Assembly: GCF_910591885.1 (NCBI RefSeq)
Contig: NW_025963548.1
Location: 425,501 to 489,500 of the forward strand
DNA: 64,000 nucleotides
Origin: Bombus terrestris
Lineage: Eukaryota > Arthropoda > Insecta > Hymenoptera > Apidae
Reading direction: 5' to 3'
A program made the translations under genes and the position numbers. The notes beneath the pieces are model-generated. The model saw nothing but the letters and a program-made list of their open reading frames with translations, was not told the DNA's origin and ran no database searches. Of this stretch, positions 13,663 to 26,579 are shown in pieces; position 1 is the first letter of the stretch; every line of letters starts with the position of its first letter.

Positions 13663-14000
13663 TCTACGATACTGCACGAGCCGAGCTCTTCACGACATTT
13701 CTTGGTCCGTAGACTTCAGCGGCAACTTTCTTGGCAATGCCAAGAACCACGGCGGTCCAGACTACAAGGCAGTCAACGGTCCTTCGACGCAGCGGCGAAG
13801 CAGACTCCAGGACAGACAAATATCCTCAGCGCAGCGGCCTTTCGACCGTATCATCAAATTCCTCCTGGCGACCACTACATTCTCTGGACGGCCACAGTTC
13901 ACAGGACAGCAACAATCAACAAGGAGGCGGATGGAAGATTTAATTCATTTTATCTCGACAGATTTTTGATCGGTGCCCCCTCAACGGGGGGGGGGGTGGA

Positions 14001-14953
14001 TGTTACGCCGCGCAACACATCTGCATTCCATCCCGCGCGGCGTGACAGCCAACGGTCTACGTGCCGTCCTTCGAACCCTCCACAGGCCTAAGGACCCACC
14101 ATGAAGTCGAAATTCTAACTGCATTGTTCGCACACATGGTTTACGTCAATCTGTTTGCTAGAAAGGACTTTCTAATTCCAGAAGTGTTTTCAGCTGGTTT
14201 TTTTAGAAGGGTCCATGGGTTTGTTATGCGCTCTTAAGAATTACGAAGAAAGCGGAGATATACCTAACGAAAAATCTGAGTTTCCCTGTAAACAATGTCG
14301 CCTAGGACCCAAGTTGGTAGGAGGTTTCTTTCTCCTCTCTTCCTTCCTAACATTGGTCCCAACCAATCGACATCGCGGATTATTGCCCCCACTTTACTAA
14401 CTAAAAATGTAAGCAACGAATCCGCGTTCTTCGTTCAAAGGGCACACCCATACCAAGCTTTCCTCCGTATTCACATTAGAATAAGCTTTAGAGTTTGATC
14501 GTCTCTCACGGTGCCTAGAGTTCCTGCATTTCCTACAACTCTCACCGTTCCTGTATCTTTCCGAGTTCCTTCATCATTCATCAAGATGCCTACACGGCCT
14601 AGAGTCTTCTACGGCTCTCACTTATCCAGAACTCCGACAGTTCCCATAACTCTCAAGGGCCTAGAGCGCCTAAAGCTCTCCTTCTCTCATCCAAGACTAA
14701 CTCTTCTCTCGTTATCTCTATCTTAATCAACGGCGTTGCTACTTTGTGTGATTGTATAAAGTGTTGGAAATATACATTATTATAACTCTGACTCCCAGTG
14801 TTATACCGCATTAACCACCCCGATTATCCTAACCGAAATACGGGGATCGAACTATTCGTGGTGTCGATTATTCTAATCGTAACGGGAATTTACGACTCCC
14901 GTTGACGCGTATTCTAACGACCGCGTCTCCCCGCGATAGCTCGATTTTATACA
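14001..14953 (+). repeat. LTR 4
   Basis: 953 bp after an 11-G tract interrupted as GGGTGGA (13986-14000), a pattern shared with LTR 7. It has the long T run and 'gtccatgg' variant. A private change near 14561 gives 'tttccgagttcc'. A primer-binding site follows at 14954. Confidence 0.85.
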
Positions 14954-15212
14954 TGGTCCTTCGAGCCGGATACTGTGTCAAGTGAAGAGTGCACGCCAGT
15001 GACACACACTATCATACAGTGCCACGTGAATCCAACACAACCAGCAGCGGAAGCGTTACCACCCCAGCGAGGTCAGTAACGTAAAGGGTCGTCACCTTTG
15101 AAGAGGCATCATTCGGTGGTTGAAACGCAACCACACAGCCTCCTGCCACAAAGTGGACAATCGCCAACAGAAGTAAGTTCAAACGATTTCATTATCAATT
15201 ACATAAAAAATA

Positions 15213-17451
15213 ATGGCAACCGGAAACGAACTTGCCGCCTTGCGTCGATGCCGGACCTACTATATCGCCCAGTTTACACGCCTCGCAAAAAAAAACTCGA
15301 CGACATTGAACAATCAGGCTGTCCGGAAGAGATCGACTTGCTTCAAATTAAAGAACGTCTAGAAACCTTCGAGAAGGAACTCCGTGCATTACAACACCAG
15401 ATCGTAACTTTAGACGAGGGAGAGATCGCGCGCGGCAGTGAGCTAGCGGAAGAATACGAAAGACTGCAACGCCGAGTAGCCAAACAATTAATCAATACAC
15501 GACGAAGTACGCCGTCACAATCGACAAGCGGCGAATCAGCCGTCGGCCGCGAGTCCGCGTCGCTTAAACTCCCGGAAGAACAAACGCGCGATCTCGAGAT
15601 CAGAGAACAGTATAACGATATATGCGATCGGCTAAGACGTAACCAACGTATAGCACGACAACTCCGGTCATCGAGACCGGCCCACAATGGATCAGCCACT
15701 GGTATCAAATTGCCGCGAAATGCTTTGAATCAGCCAACCTCTCACGATCCACTGGACCGGAAGGAAGTGAATCCCATCCAGGACAAGGATCAACCTCCGC
15801 CGACGGAAACCATCGCAGTAACTCGAATGGCGATCCCGTCGCACTTCACGCGGAGCTCAGCGCGTGATACTCACAACATGTCAACTGTCCGCGATCTGAC
15901 GACCACGTTCGCAGCGTCAGCATCGCAATCATCTGATTCGACGTTACACAACGTCTTGAATCAATCAATCACTCAAGATCCTCTGGACCAAAAGGAGCTG
16001 ATTCTCTCCCAAGACGACAACGGTCGTACTCATCCGACGGAAGGCACCGCTTCAACTCCAGCGTCGATCCCGTCGCATACCACGCGGAGCTCACCGCGTG
16101 ACATTCACAACATATCAACTACCCGCGATCTGACAACCACGTTCGCAGCGTCAGCATCGCAACCATCTGATTCAACGCCACAAAACTCCTTGAATCAATC
16201 AATTCGAGATCTCCTGGACCGAAAGGAACTGAATTCCATCCAAGACGACAACGGTCGTACTCCGCCGACGGAAGGCCCGTTTCAACTCAATTGCCGATTC
16301 CGGCGTATACCACGCGGAGCTCACCGCATGACACTCGCAACGTGTCAACTACCCGAGATCGGACAACCACGCTCACAGCGTCAGCATCGCAACCATCTGG
16401 TTCAACTACACAAAATGTCTCGAATCAGCCGAATGCTCCAGATCTGCAAGACCAGAAGGAACTGAATCACGTCCCGGACAAAAACAGTTATACTCCGCCG
16501 GGGAACACCACTTTACATGTTACACCTGACATGGACATCATATCGGAGAGTCGGTCTCCGCGACCTAACGTGAAGAATTCTCCATCGCCACGGCGGCGAG
16601 GAGCCACGCCTGCGAGTAACCCAAATCGGGATAATCTCCACGTTATTACCACTATGACTAATCATTTAATTATCGGTAGTTTTCAGAACGCGCCAGCTGA
16701 TCTCAACATTTGTCCACTAAGCCCACAGATCACTACGTCGGACAAATCTCTGATTTTGTCTCTTGCGGATTGTTGGACCACGCCGGTACAACTACCAGCC
16801 ATCAGCGAGAAGGCGCGATCCGGATGGGTCAACGGGGGGAGCCTCGTCCCTCAATCAATCATGACCTCCTCCACGCTTCCTCAGCCGAAACAGCAACGAG
16901 GATGTCCAAATGACATGCAATACTTTCACGAGTCTGATGTTGCAGAGATACCATACAAGAAAGACGAACCCTGCTCCAGGTCTTACCATGATACAATCCA
17001 CGACATGTGGGACAAGATAGCACAATTGGGGCAGATCATCGGGGGGAGCTCAGTCCTCCAATCAAACACACAACTCTGCGACGTGATTGAACCTATACCA
17101 TGCATCACCGGAGTTTCATTCAACGACACCTCCTGGGGCAAACTATTCAAGGACACATCATGGGCCGAGGTGTTCCACGATACTGCATGGGCCGAACTGT
17201 TTCACGATACATCCTGGATCGTGAACTTCAACGGCCCCATAACGCAACGGCGAACCAGACACCAGGACAGACGGGTGTCCTCTACGCAACGGCCTTTCGG
17301 TCGTATCATCGAGTTCACCCTGGCGACGACGGCCTCGTCAGGACAACTACGAACATCGAAGAAGGCGGATGAAAAACGCATCTCCATACAGATATTATCT
17401 ACCTTTGGGAAATCGGCGAGATGTATAACGACACCTCCAGGGCTGAGGTGA
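15213..17451 (+). pseudogene. Unit 5 gag-like coding relic (frameshifted)
   Basis: The first copy with 9 A (15287-15295). Read from the ATG at 15213, the A run ends in an A AAA AAC heptamer, a classical -1 slippery motif. A -1 slip would enter the long open coiled-coil frame. Further on, the shared 1-bp deletion near 16276 breaks the frame, and TGA at 17449-17451 ends the next one. Private changes include Gly-to-Asp near 15590 and Phe-to-Ile near 17084. It shares 'ctccacgcttcc' and 'cgatcgtatc' with unit 7. Confidence 0.6.
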
Positions 17452-17787
17452 TCTACGATACTGCACGAGCCGAGCTCTTCACGACATTTCTTGGTCCGTA
17501 GACTTCAGCGGCAACTTTCTTGGCAATGCCAAGAACCACGGCGGTCCAGACTACAAGGCAGTCAACGGTCCTTCGACGCAGCGGCGAAGCAGACTCCAGG
17601 ACAGACAAATATCCTCAGCGCAGCGGCCTTTCGATCGTATCATCAAATTCCTCCTGGCGACCACTACATTCTCTGGACGGCCACAGTTCACAGGACAGCA
17701 ACAATCAACAAGGAGGCGGATGGAAGATTTAATTCATTTTATCTCGACAGATTTTTGATCGGTGCCCCCTCAACGGGGGGGGGGGGA

Positions 17788-18740
17788 TGTTACGCCGCGC
17801 AACACATCTGCATTCCATCCCGCGCGGCGTGACAGCCAACGGTCTACGTGCCGTCCTTCGAACCCTCCACAGGCCTAAGGACCCACCATGAAGTCGAAAT
17901 TCTAACTGCATTGTTCGCACACATGGTTTACGTCAATCTGTTTGCTAGAAAGGACTTTCTAATTCCAGAAGTGTTTTCAGCTGGTTTTTTTAGAAGGGTC
18001 CATGGGTTTGTTATGCGCTCTTAAGAATTACGAAGAAAGCGGAGATATACCTAACGAAAAATCTGAGTTTCCCTGTAAACAATGTCGCCTAGGACCCAAG
18101 TTGGTAGGAGGTTTCTTTCTCCTCTCTTCCTTCCTAACATTGGTCCCAACCAATCGACATCGCGGATTATTGCCCCCACTTTACTAACTAAAAATGTAAG
18201 CAACGAATCCGCGTTCTTCGTTCAAAGGGCACACCCATACCAAGCTTTCCTCCGTATTCACATTAGAATAAGCTTTAGAGTTTGATCGTCTCTCACGGTG
18301 CCTAGAGTTCCTGCATTTCCTACAACTCTCACCGTTCCTGTATCTTTCTGAGTTCCTTCATCATTCATCAAGATGCCTACACGGCCTAGAGTCTTCTACG
18401 GCTCTCACTTATCCAGAACTCCGACAGTTCCCATAACTCTCAAGGGCCTAGAGCGCCTAAAGCTCTCCTTCTCTCATCCAAGACTAACTCTTCTCTCGTT
18501 ATCTCTATCTTAATCAACGGCGTTGCTACTTTGTGTGATTGTATAAAGTGTTGGAAATATACATTATTATAACTCTGACTCCCAGTGTTATACCGCATTA
18601 ACCACCCCGATTATCCTAACCGAAATACGGGGATCGAACTATTCGTGGTGTCGATTATTCTAATCGTAACGGGAATTTACGACTCCCGTTGACGCGTATT
18701 CTAACGACCGCGTCTCCCCGCGATAGCTCGATTTTATACA
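17788..18740 (+). repeat. LTR 5
   Basis: 953 bp after a 12-G tract (17775-17786). It has the long T run and 'gtccatgg' variant, like LTRs 1, 4, 6 and 7. A primer-binding site follows at 18741. Confidence 0.85.
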
Positions 18741-18999
18741 TGGTCCTTCGAGCCGGATACTGTGTCAAGTGAAAAGTGCACGCCAGTGACACCCACTATC
18801 ATACAGTGCCACGTGAATCCAACACAACCAGCAGCGGAAGCGTTACCACCCCAGCGAGGTCAGTAACGTAAAGGGTCGTCACCTTTGAAGAGGCATCATT
18901 CGGTGGTTGAAACGCAACCACACAGCCTCCTGCCACAAAGTGGACAATCGCCAACAGAAGTAAGTTCAAACGATTTCATTATCAATTACATAAAAAATA

Positions 19000-21238
19000 A
19001 TGGCAACCGGAAACGAACTTGCCGCCTTGCGTCGATGCCGGACCTACTATATCGCCCAGTTTACACGCCTCGCAAAAAAAAACTCGACGACATTGAACAA
19101 TCAGGCTGTCCGGAAGAGATCGACTTGCTTCAAATTAAAGAACGTCTAGAAACCTTCGAGGAGGAACTCCGTGCATTACAACACCAGATCGTAACTTTAG
19201 ACGAGGGAGAGATCGCGCGCGGCAGTGAGCTAGCGGAAGAATACGAAAGACTGCAACGCCGAGTAGCCAAACAATTAATCAATACACGACGAAGTACGCC
19301 GTCACAATCGACAAGCGGCGAATCAGCCGTCGGCCGCGAGTCCGCGTCGCTTAAACTCCCGGAAGAACAAACGCGCGGTCTCGAGATCAGAGAACAGTAT
19401 AACGATATATGCGATCGGCTAAGACGTAACCAACGTATAGCACGACAACTCCGGTCATCGAGACCGGCCCACAATGGATCAGCCACTGGTATCAAATTGC
19501 CGCGAAATGCTTTGAATCAGCCAACCTCTCACGATCCACTGGACCGGAAGGAAGTGAATCCCATCCAGGACAAGGATCAACCTCCGCCGACGGAAACCAT
19601 CGCAGTAACTCGAATGGCGATCCCGTCGCACTTCACGCGGAGCTCAGCGCGTGATACTCACAACATGTCAACTGTCCGCGATCTGACGACCACGTTCGCA
19701 GCGTCAGCATCGCAATCATCTGATTCGACGTTACACAACGTCTTGAATCAATCAATCACTCAAGATCCTCTGGACCAAAAGGAGCTGATTCTCTCCCAAG
19801 ACGACAACGGTCGTACTCATCCGACGGAAGGTACCGCTTCAACTCCAGCGTCGATCCCGTCGCATACCACGCGGAGCTCACCGCGTGACATTCACAACAT
19901 ATCAACTACCCGCGATCTGACAACCACGTTCGCAGCGTCAGCATCGCAACCATCTGATTCAACGCCACAAAACTCCTTGAATCAATCAATTCGAGATCTT
20001 CTGGACCGAAAGGAACTGAATTCCATCCAAGACGACAACGGTCGTACTCCGCCGACGGAAGGCCCGTTTCAACTCAATTGCCGATTCCGGCGTATACCAC
20101 GCGGAGCTCACCGCATGACACTCGCAACGTGTCAACTACCCGAGATCGGACAACCACGCTTACAGCGTCAGCATCGCAACCATCTGGTTCAACTACACAA
20201 AATGTCTCGAATCAGCCGAATGCTCCAGATCTGCAAGACCAGAAGGAACTGAATCACGTCCCGGACAAAAACAGTTATACTCCGCCGGGGAACACCACTT
20301 TACATGTTACACCTGACATGGACATCATATCGGAGAGTCGGTCTCCGCGACCTAACGTGAAGAATTCTCCATCGCCACGGCGGCGAGGAGCCACGCCTGC
20401 GAGTAACCCAAATCGGGATAATCTCCACGTTATTACCACTATGACTAATCATTTAATTGTCGGTAGTTTTCAGAACGCGCCAGCTGATCTCAACATTTGT
20501 CCACTAAGCCCACAGATCACTACGTCGGACAAATCTCTGATTTTGTCTCTTGCGGATTGTTGGACCACGCCGGTACAACTACCAGCCATCAGCGAGAAGG
20601 CGCGATCCGGATGGGTCAACGGGGGGAGCCTCTTCCCTCAATCAATCATGACCTCCTTCACGCTTCCTCAGCCGAAACAGCAACGAGGGTGTCCAAATGA
20701 CATGCAATACTTTCACGAGTCTGATGTTGCAGAGATACCATACAAGAAAGGCGAACCCTACTCCAGGTCTTACCATGATACAATCCACGACATGTGGGAC
20801 AAGATAGCACAATTGGGGCAGATCATCGGGGGGAGCTCAGTCCTCCAATCATACACACAACTCTGCGACGTGTTTGAACCTATACCATGCATCACCGGAG
20901 TTTCATTCAACGACACCTCCTGGGGCAAACTATTCAAGGACACCTCATGGGCCGAGGTGTTCCACGATACTGCATGGGCCGAACTGTTTCACGATACATC
21001 CTGGATCGTGAACTTCAACGGCCCCATAACGCAACGGCGAACCAGACACCAGGACAGATGGGTGTCCTCTACGCAACGGCCTTTCGGTCGTATCATCGAG
21101 TTCACCCTGGCGACGACGGCCTCGTCAGGACAACTACGAACATCGAAGAAGGCGGATGAAAAACGCATCTCCATACAGATATTATCTACCTTTGGGAAAT
21201 CGGCGAGATGTATAACGACACCTCCAGGGCTGAGGTGA
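19000..21238 (+). pseudogene. Unit 6 gag-like coding relic (frameshifted)
   Basis: ATG at 19000 and a 9-A run as in unit 5, so the coiled-coil frame is again reachable only by a -1 shift. The 1-bp deletion lies near 20063 and the next frame ends at TGA 21236-21238. Its middle repeats match units 2, 5 and 8 (Pro before IQDK, Ser before QDDNG). Its out-of-frame second 3' relic has 'gcaccggcc', as in unit 3. Confidence 0.6.
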
Positions 21239-21579
21239 TCTACGATACTGCACGAGCCGAGCTCTTCACGACATTTCTTGGTCCGTAGACTTCAGCGGCA
21301 ACTTTCTTGGCAATGCCAAGAACCACGGCGGTCCAGACTACAAGGCAGTCAACGGTCCTTCGACGCAGCGGCGAAGCAGACTCCAGGACAGACAAATATC
21401 CTCAGCGCACCGGCCTTTCGGCCGTATCATCAAATTCCTCCTGGCGACCACTACATTCTCTGGACGGCCACAGTTCACAGGACAGCAACAATCAACAAGG
21501 AGGCGGATGGAAGATTTAATTCATTTTATCTCGACAGATTTTTGATCGGTGCCCCCTCAACGGGGGGGGGGGGGGGGGA

Positions 21580-22532
21580 TGTTACGCCGCGCAACACATC
21601 TGCATTCCATCCCGCGCGGCGTGACAGCCAACGGTCTACGTGCCGTCCTTCGAACCCTCCACAGGCCTAAGGACCCACCATGAAGTCGAAATTCTAACTG
21701 CATTGTTCGCACACATGGTTTACGTCAATCTGTTTGCTAGAAAGGACTTTCTAATTCCAGAAGTGTTTTCAGCTGGTTTTTTTAGAAGGGTCCATGGGTT
21801 TGTTATGCGCTCTTAAGAATTACGAAGAAAGCGGAGATATACCTAACGAAAAATCTGAGTTTCCCTGTAAACAATGTCGCCTAGGACCCAAGTTGGTAGG
21901 AGGTTTCTTTCTCCTCTCTTCCTTCCTAACATTGGTCCCAACCAATCGACATCGCGGATTATTGCCCCCACTTTACTAACTAAAAATGTAAGCAACGAAT
22001 CCGCGTTCTTCGTTCAAAGGGCACACCCATACCAAGCTTTCCTCCGTATTCACATTAGAATAAGCTTTAGAGTTTGATCGTCTCTCACGGTGCCTAGAGT
22101 TCCTGCATTTCCTACAACTCTCACCGTTCCTGTATCTTTCTGAGTTCCTTCATCATTCATCAAGGTGCCTACACGGCCTAGAGTCTTCTACGGCTCTCAC
22201 TTATCCAGAACTCCGACAGTTCCCATAACTCTCAAGGGCCTAGAGCGCCTAAAGCTCTCCTTCTCTCATCCAAGACTAACTCTTCTCTCGTTATCTCTAT
22301 CTTAATCAACGGCGTTGCTACTTTGTGTGATTGTATAAAGTGTTGGAAATATACATTATTATAACTCTGACTCCCAGTGTTATACCGCATTAACCACCCC
22401 GATTATCCTAACCGAAATACGGGGATCGAACTATTCGTGGTGTCGATTATTCTAATCGTAACGGGAATTTACGACTCCCGTTGACGCGTATTCTAACGAC
22501 CGCGTCTCCCCGCGATAGCTCGATTTTATACA
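21580..22532 (+). repeat. LTR 6
   Basis: 953 bp after a 17-G tract (21562-21578), the same length as before LTR 1 five units earlier. Long T run and 'gtccatgg' variant. A primer-binding site follows at 22533. Confidence 0.85.
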
Positions 22533-22791
22533 TGGTCCTTCGAGCCGGATACTGTGTCAAGTGAAGAGTGCACGCCAGTGACACCCACTATCATACAGTG
22601 CCACGTGAATCCAACACAACCAGCAGCGGAAGCGTTACCACCCCAGCGAGGTCAGTAACGTAAAGGGTCGTCACCTTTGAAGAGGCATAATTCGGTGGTT
22701 GAAACGCAACCACACAGCCTCCTGCCACAAAGTGGACAATCGCCAACAGAAGTAAGTTCAAACGATTTCATTATCAATTACATAAAAAATA

Positions 22792-25412
22792 ATGGCAACC
22801 GGAAACGAACTTGCCGCCTTGCGTCGATGCCGGACCTACTATATCGCCCAGTTTACACGCCTCGCAAAAAAAAACTCGACGACATTGAACAATCAGGCTG
22901 TCCGGAAGAGATCGACTTGCTTCAAATTAAAGAACGTCTAGAAACCTTCGAGAAGGAACTCCGTGCATTACAACACCAGATCGTAACTTTAGACGAGGGA
23001 GAGATCGCGCGCGGCAGTGAGCTAGCGGAAGAATACGAAAGACTGCAACGCCGAGTAGCCAAACAATTAATCAATACACGACGAAGTACGCCGTCACAAT
23101 CGACAAGCGGCGAATCAGCCGTCGGCCGCGAGTCCGCGTCGCTTAAACTCCCGGAAGAACAAACGCGCGGTCTCGAGATCAGAGAACAGTATAACGATAT
23201 ATGCGATCGGCTAAGACGTAACCAACGTATAGCACGACAACCCCGGTCATCGAGACCGGCCCACAATGGATCAGCCACTGGTATCAAATTGCCGCGAAAT
23301 GCATTGAATCAGCCAACCTCTCACGATCCACTGGACCGGAAGGAAGTGAATTCCATCCAGGACAAGGATCAACCTCCGCCGACGGAAACCATCGCAGTAA
23401 CTCGAATGGCGATCCCGTCGCACACCACGCGGAGCTCAGCGCGTGATACTCACAACATGTCAACTGTCCGCGATCTGACGACCACGTTCGCAGCGTCAGC
23501 ATCGCAATCATCTGATTCGACGTTATACAACGTCTTGAATCAATCAATCACTCAAGATCCTCTGGACCAAAAGGAGCTGATTCTCACCCAAGACGACAAC
23601 GGTCGTACTCATCCGACGGAAGGCACCGCTTCAACTCCAGCGTCGATCCCGTCGCATACCACGCGGAGCTCACCGCGTGACATTCACAACATATCAACTA
23701 CCCGCGATCTGACAACCACGTTCGCAGCGTCAGCATCGCAACCATCTGATTCAACGCCACAAAACTCCTTGAATCAATCAATTCGAGATCTTCTGGACCG
23801 AAAGGAACTGAATTCCATCCAAGACGACAACGGTCGTACTCCGCCGACGGAAGGCACCGCTTCAACTCAATTGCCGATTCCGGCGTATACCACGCGGAGC
23901 TCACCGCATGACACTCGCAACGTGTCAACTACCCGAGATCGGACAACCACGCTCACAGCGTCAGCATCGCAACCATCTGGTTCAACTACACAAAATGTCT
24001 CGAATCAGCCGAATGCTCCAGATCTGCAAGACCAGAAGGAACTGAATCACGTCCCGGACAAAAACAGTTATACTCCGCCGGGGAACACCACTTTACATGT
24101 TACACCTGACATGGACATCATATCGGAGAGTCGGTCTCCGCGACCTAACGTGAAGAATTCTCCATCGCCACGGCGGCGAGGAGCCACGCCTGCGAGTAAC
24201 CCAAATCGGGATAATCTCCACGTTATTACCACTATGACTAATCATTTAATTATCGGTAGTTTTCAGAACGCGCCAGCTGATCTCAACATTTGTCCACTAA
24301 GCCCACAGATCACTACGTCGGACAAATCTCTGATTTTGTCTCTTGCGGATTGTTGGACCACGCCGGTACAACTACCAGCCATCAGCGAGAAGGCGCGATC
24401 CGGATGGGTCAACGGGGGGAGCCTCGTCCCTCAATCAATCATGACCTCCTCCACGCTTCCTCAGCCGAAACAGCAACGAGGATGTCCAAATGACATGCAA
24501 TACTTTCACGAGTCTGATGTTGCAGAGATACCATACAAGAAAGGCGAACCCTGCTCCAGGTCTTACCATGATACAATCCACGACATGTGGGACAAGATAG
24601 CACAATTGGGGCAGATCATCGGGGGGAGCTCAGTCCTCCAATCAAACACACAACTCTGCGACGTGTTTGAACCTATACCATGCATCACCGGAGTTTCATT
24701 CAACGACACCTCCTGGGGCAAACTATTCAAGGACACCTCATGGGCCGAGGTGTTCCACGATACTGCATGGGCCGAACTGTTCCACGATACATCCTGGATC
24801 GTGAACTTCAACGGCCCCATAACGCAACGGCGAACCAGACACCAGGACAGATGGGTGTCCTCTACGCAACGGCCTTTCGGTCGTATCATCGAGTTCACCC
24901 TGGCGACGACGGCCTCGTCAGGACAACTACGAACATCGAAGAAGGCGGATGAAAAACGCATCTCCATACAGATATTATCTACCTTTGGGAAATCGGCGAG
25001 ATGTATAACGACACCTCCAGGGCTGAGGTGTTCTACGATACTGCACGAGCCGAGCTCTTCACGACATTTCTTGGTCCGTAGACTTCAGCGGCAACTTTCT
25101 TGGCAATGCCAAGAACCACGGCGGTCCAGACTACAAGGCAGTCAACGGTCCTTCGACGCAGCGGCGAAGCAGACTCCAGGACAGACAAATATCCTCAGCG
25201 CAGCGGCCTTTCGATCGTATCATCAAATTCCTCCTGGCGACCACTACATTCTCTGGACGGCCACAGTTCACAGGACAGCAACAATCAACAAGGAGGCGGA
25301 TGGAAGATTTAATTCATTTTATCTCGACAGATTTTTGATCGGTGCCCCCTCAACGGGGGGGGGTGGATGTTACGCCGCGCAACACATCTGCATTCCATCC
25401 CGCGCGGCGTGA
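22792..25412 (+). CDS. Unit 7 gag-like protein of LTR element, the only copy with a long continuous frame
   Basis: Probably a Gag-type structural protein of a non-autonomous LTR element. The best start is the ATG at 22792 (A at -3, G at +4). That frame reaches a 9-A run (22866-22874) ending in A AAA AAC, where a -1 shift would enter a frame open from about 22677 to the stop at 25412; an in-phase ATG in that frame is at 22827. Order: basic leader; Glu/Leu/Arg-rich coiled-coil-like segment (about 22872-23090); Ser/Thr-rich region of three ~78-residue repeats (23304-23999) plus a partial one; 9-residue DTSW repeats (24705-24797); then a decayed segment resembling the BEL/Pao Pol end (24870-24960). 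Unlike the other units it lacks the 1-bp deletion (here GGCACCGCT near 23854) and has TGT rather than TGA at 25029-25031. The last 45 bp run into LTR 7. There is no zinc knuckle or RT motif. The A run could instead be decay from another length. Confidence 0.5.
23304..23999 (+). repeat. Three direct repeats of 231-234 bp inside the internal region
   Basis: Copies begin at 23304, 23535 and 23769, with a partial fourth from 24000. Each starts near a Leu-Asn-Gln codon group and carries the block encoding RSS-RD-H-N. Spacing stays a multiple of three, so the repeats grew while the frame was coding. The same repeats occupy the equivalent place in every unit (812 and 1043 are copy starts in unit 1). 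Confidence 0.75.
24705..24797 (+). repeat. 27-bp coding minisatellite (DTSW motif)
   Basis: Three complete 27-bp copies and a partial one encode 9-residue repeats of the form DT(S/A)Wxx(L/V)F(K/H). A decayed pair of further copies lies about 300 bp downstream in another phase (around 25010-25060), part of a larger duplication of this 3' block. Confidence 0.75.
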
Positions 25413-26320
25413 CAGCCAACGGTCTACGTGCCGTCCTTCGAACCCTCCACAGGCCTAAGGACCCACCATGAAGTCGAAATTCTAACTGCATTGTTCGCAC
25501 ACATGGTTTACGTCAATCTGTTTGCTAGAAAGGACTTTCTAATTCCAGAAGTGTTTTCAGCTGGTTTTTTTAGAAGGGTCCATGGGTTTGTTATGCGCTC
25601 TTAAGAATTACGAAGAAAGCGGAGATATACCTAACGAAAAATCTGAGTTTCCCTGTAAACAATGTCGCCTAGGACCCAAGTTGGTAGGAGGTTTCTTCCT
25701 CCTCTCTTCCTTCCTAACATTGGTCCCAACCAATCGACATCGCGGATTATTGCCCCCACTTTACTAACTAAAAATGTAAGCAACGAATCCGCGTTCTTCG
25801 TTCAAAGGGCACACCCATACCAAGCTTTCCTCCGTATTCACATTAGAATAAGCTTTAGAGTTTGATCGTCTCTCACGGTGCCTAGAGTTCCTGCATTTCC
25901 TACAACTCTCACCGTTCCTGTATCTTTCTGAGTTCCTTCATCATTCATCAAGGTGCCTACACGGCCTAGAGTCTTCTACGGCTCTCACTTATCCAGAACT
26001 CCGACAGTTCCCATAACTCTCAAGGGCCTAGAGCGCCTAAAGCTCTCCTTCTCTCATCCAAGACTAACTCTTCTCTCGTTATCTCTATCTTAATCAACGG
26101 CGTTACTACTTTGTGTGATTGTATAAAGTGTTGGAAATATACATTATTATAACTCTGACTCCCAGTGTTATACCGCATTAACCACCCCGATTATCCTAAC
26201 CGAAATACGGGGATCGAACTATTCGTGGTGTCGATTATTCTAATCGTAACGGGAATTTACGACTCCCGTTGACGCGTATTCTAACGACCGCGTCTCCCCG
26301 CGATAGCTCGATTTTATACA
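25368..26320 (+). repeat. LTR 7
   Basis: 953 bp after a short interrupted tract of 9 G plus TGGA (25355-25367). It has the long T run and 'gtccatgg' variant. It shares 'ttcttcctcc' near 25694 with LTR 8. A primer-binding site follows at 26321. Confidence 0.85.
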
Positions 26321-26579
26321 TGGTCCTTCGAGCCGGATACTGTGTCAAGTGAAAAGTGCACGCCAGTGACACCCACTATCATACAGTGCCACGTGAATCC
26401 AACACAACCAGCAGCGGAAGCGTTACCACCCCAGCGAGGTCAGTAACGTAAAGGGTCGTCACCTTTGAAGAGGCATAATTCGGTGGTTGAAACGCAACCA
26501 CACAGCCTCCTGCCACAAAGTGGACAATCGCCAACAGAAGTAAGTTCAAACGATTTCATTATCAATTACATAAAAAATA

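Noticed and set aside
22750..22765. GTAAGT in the leader as a splice donor
   Set aside because: It matches the donor consensus, but no convincing acceptor or spliced frame could be paired with it by eye.
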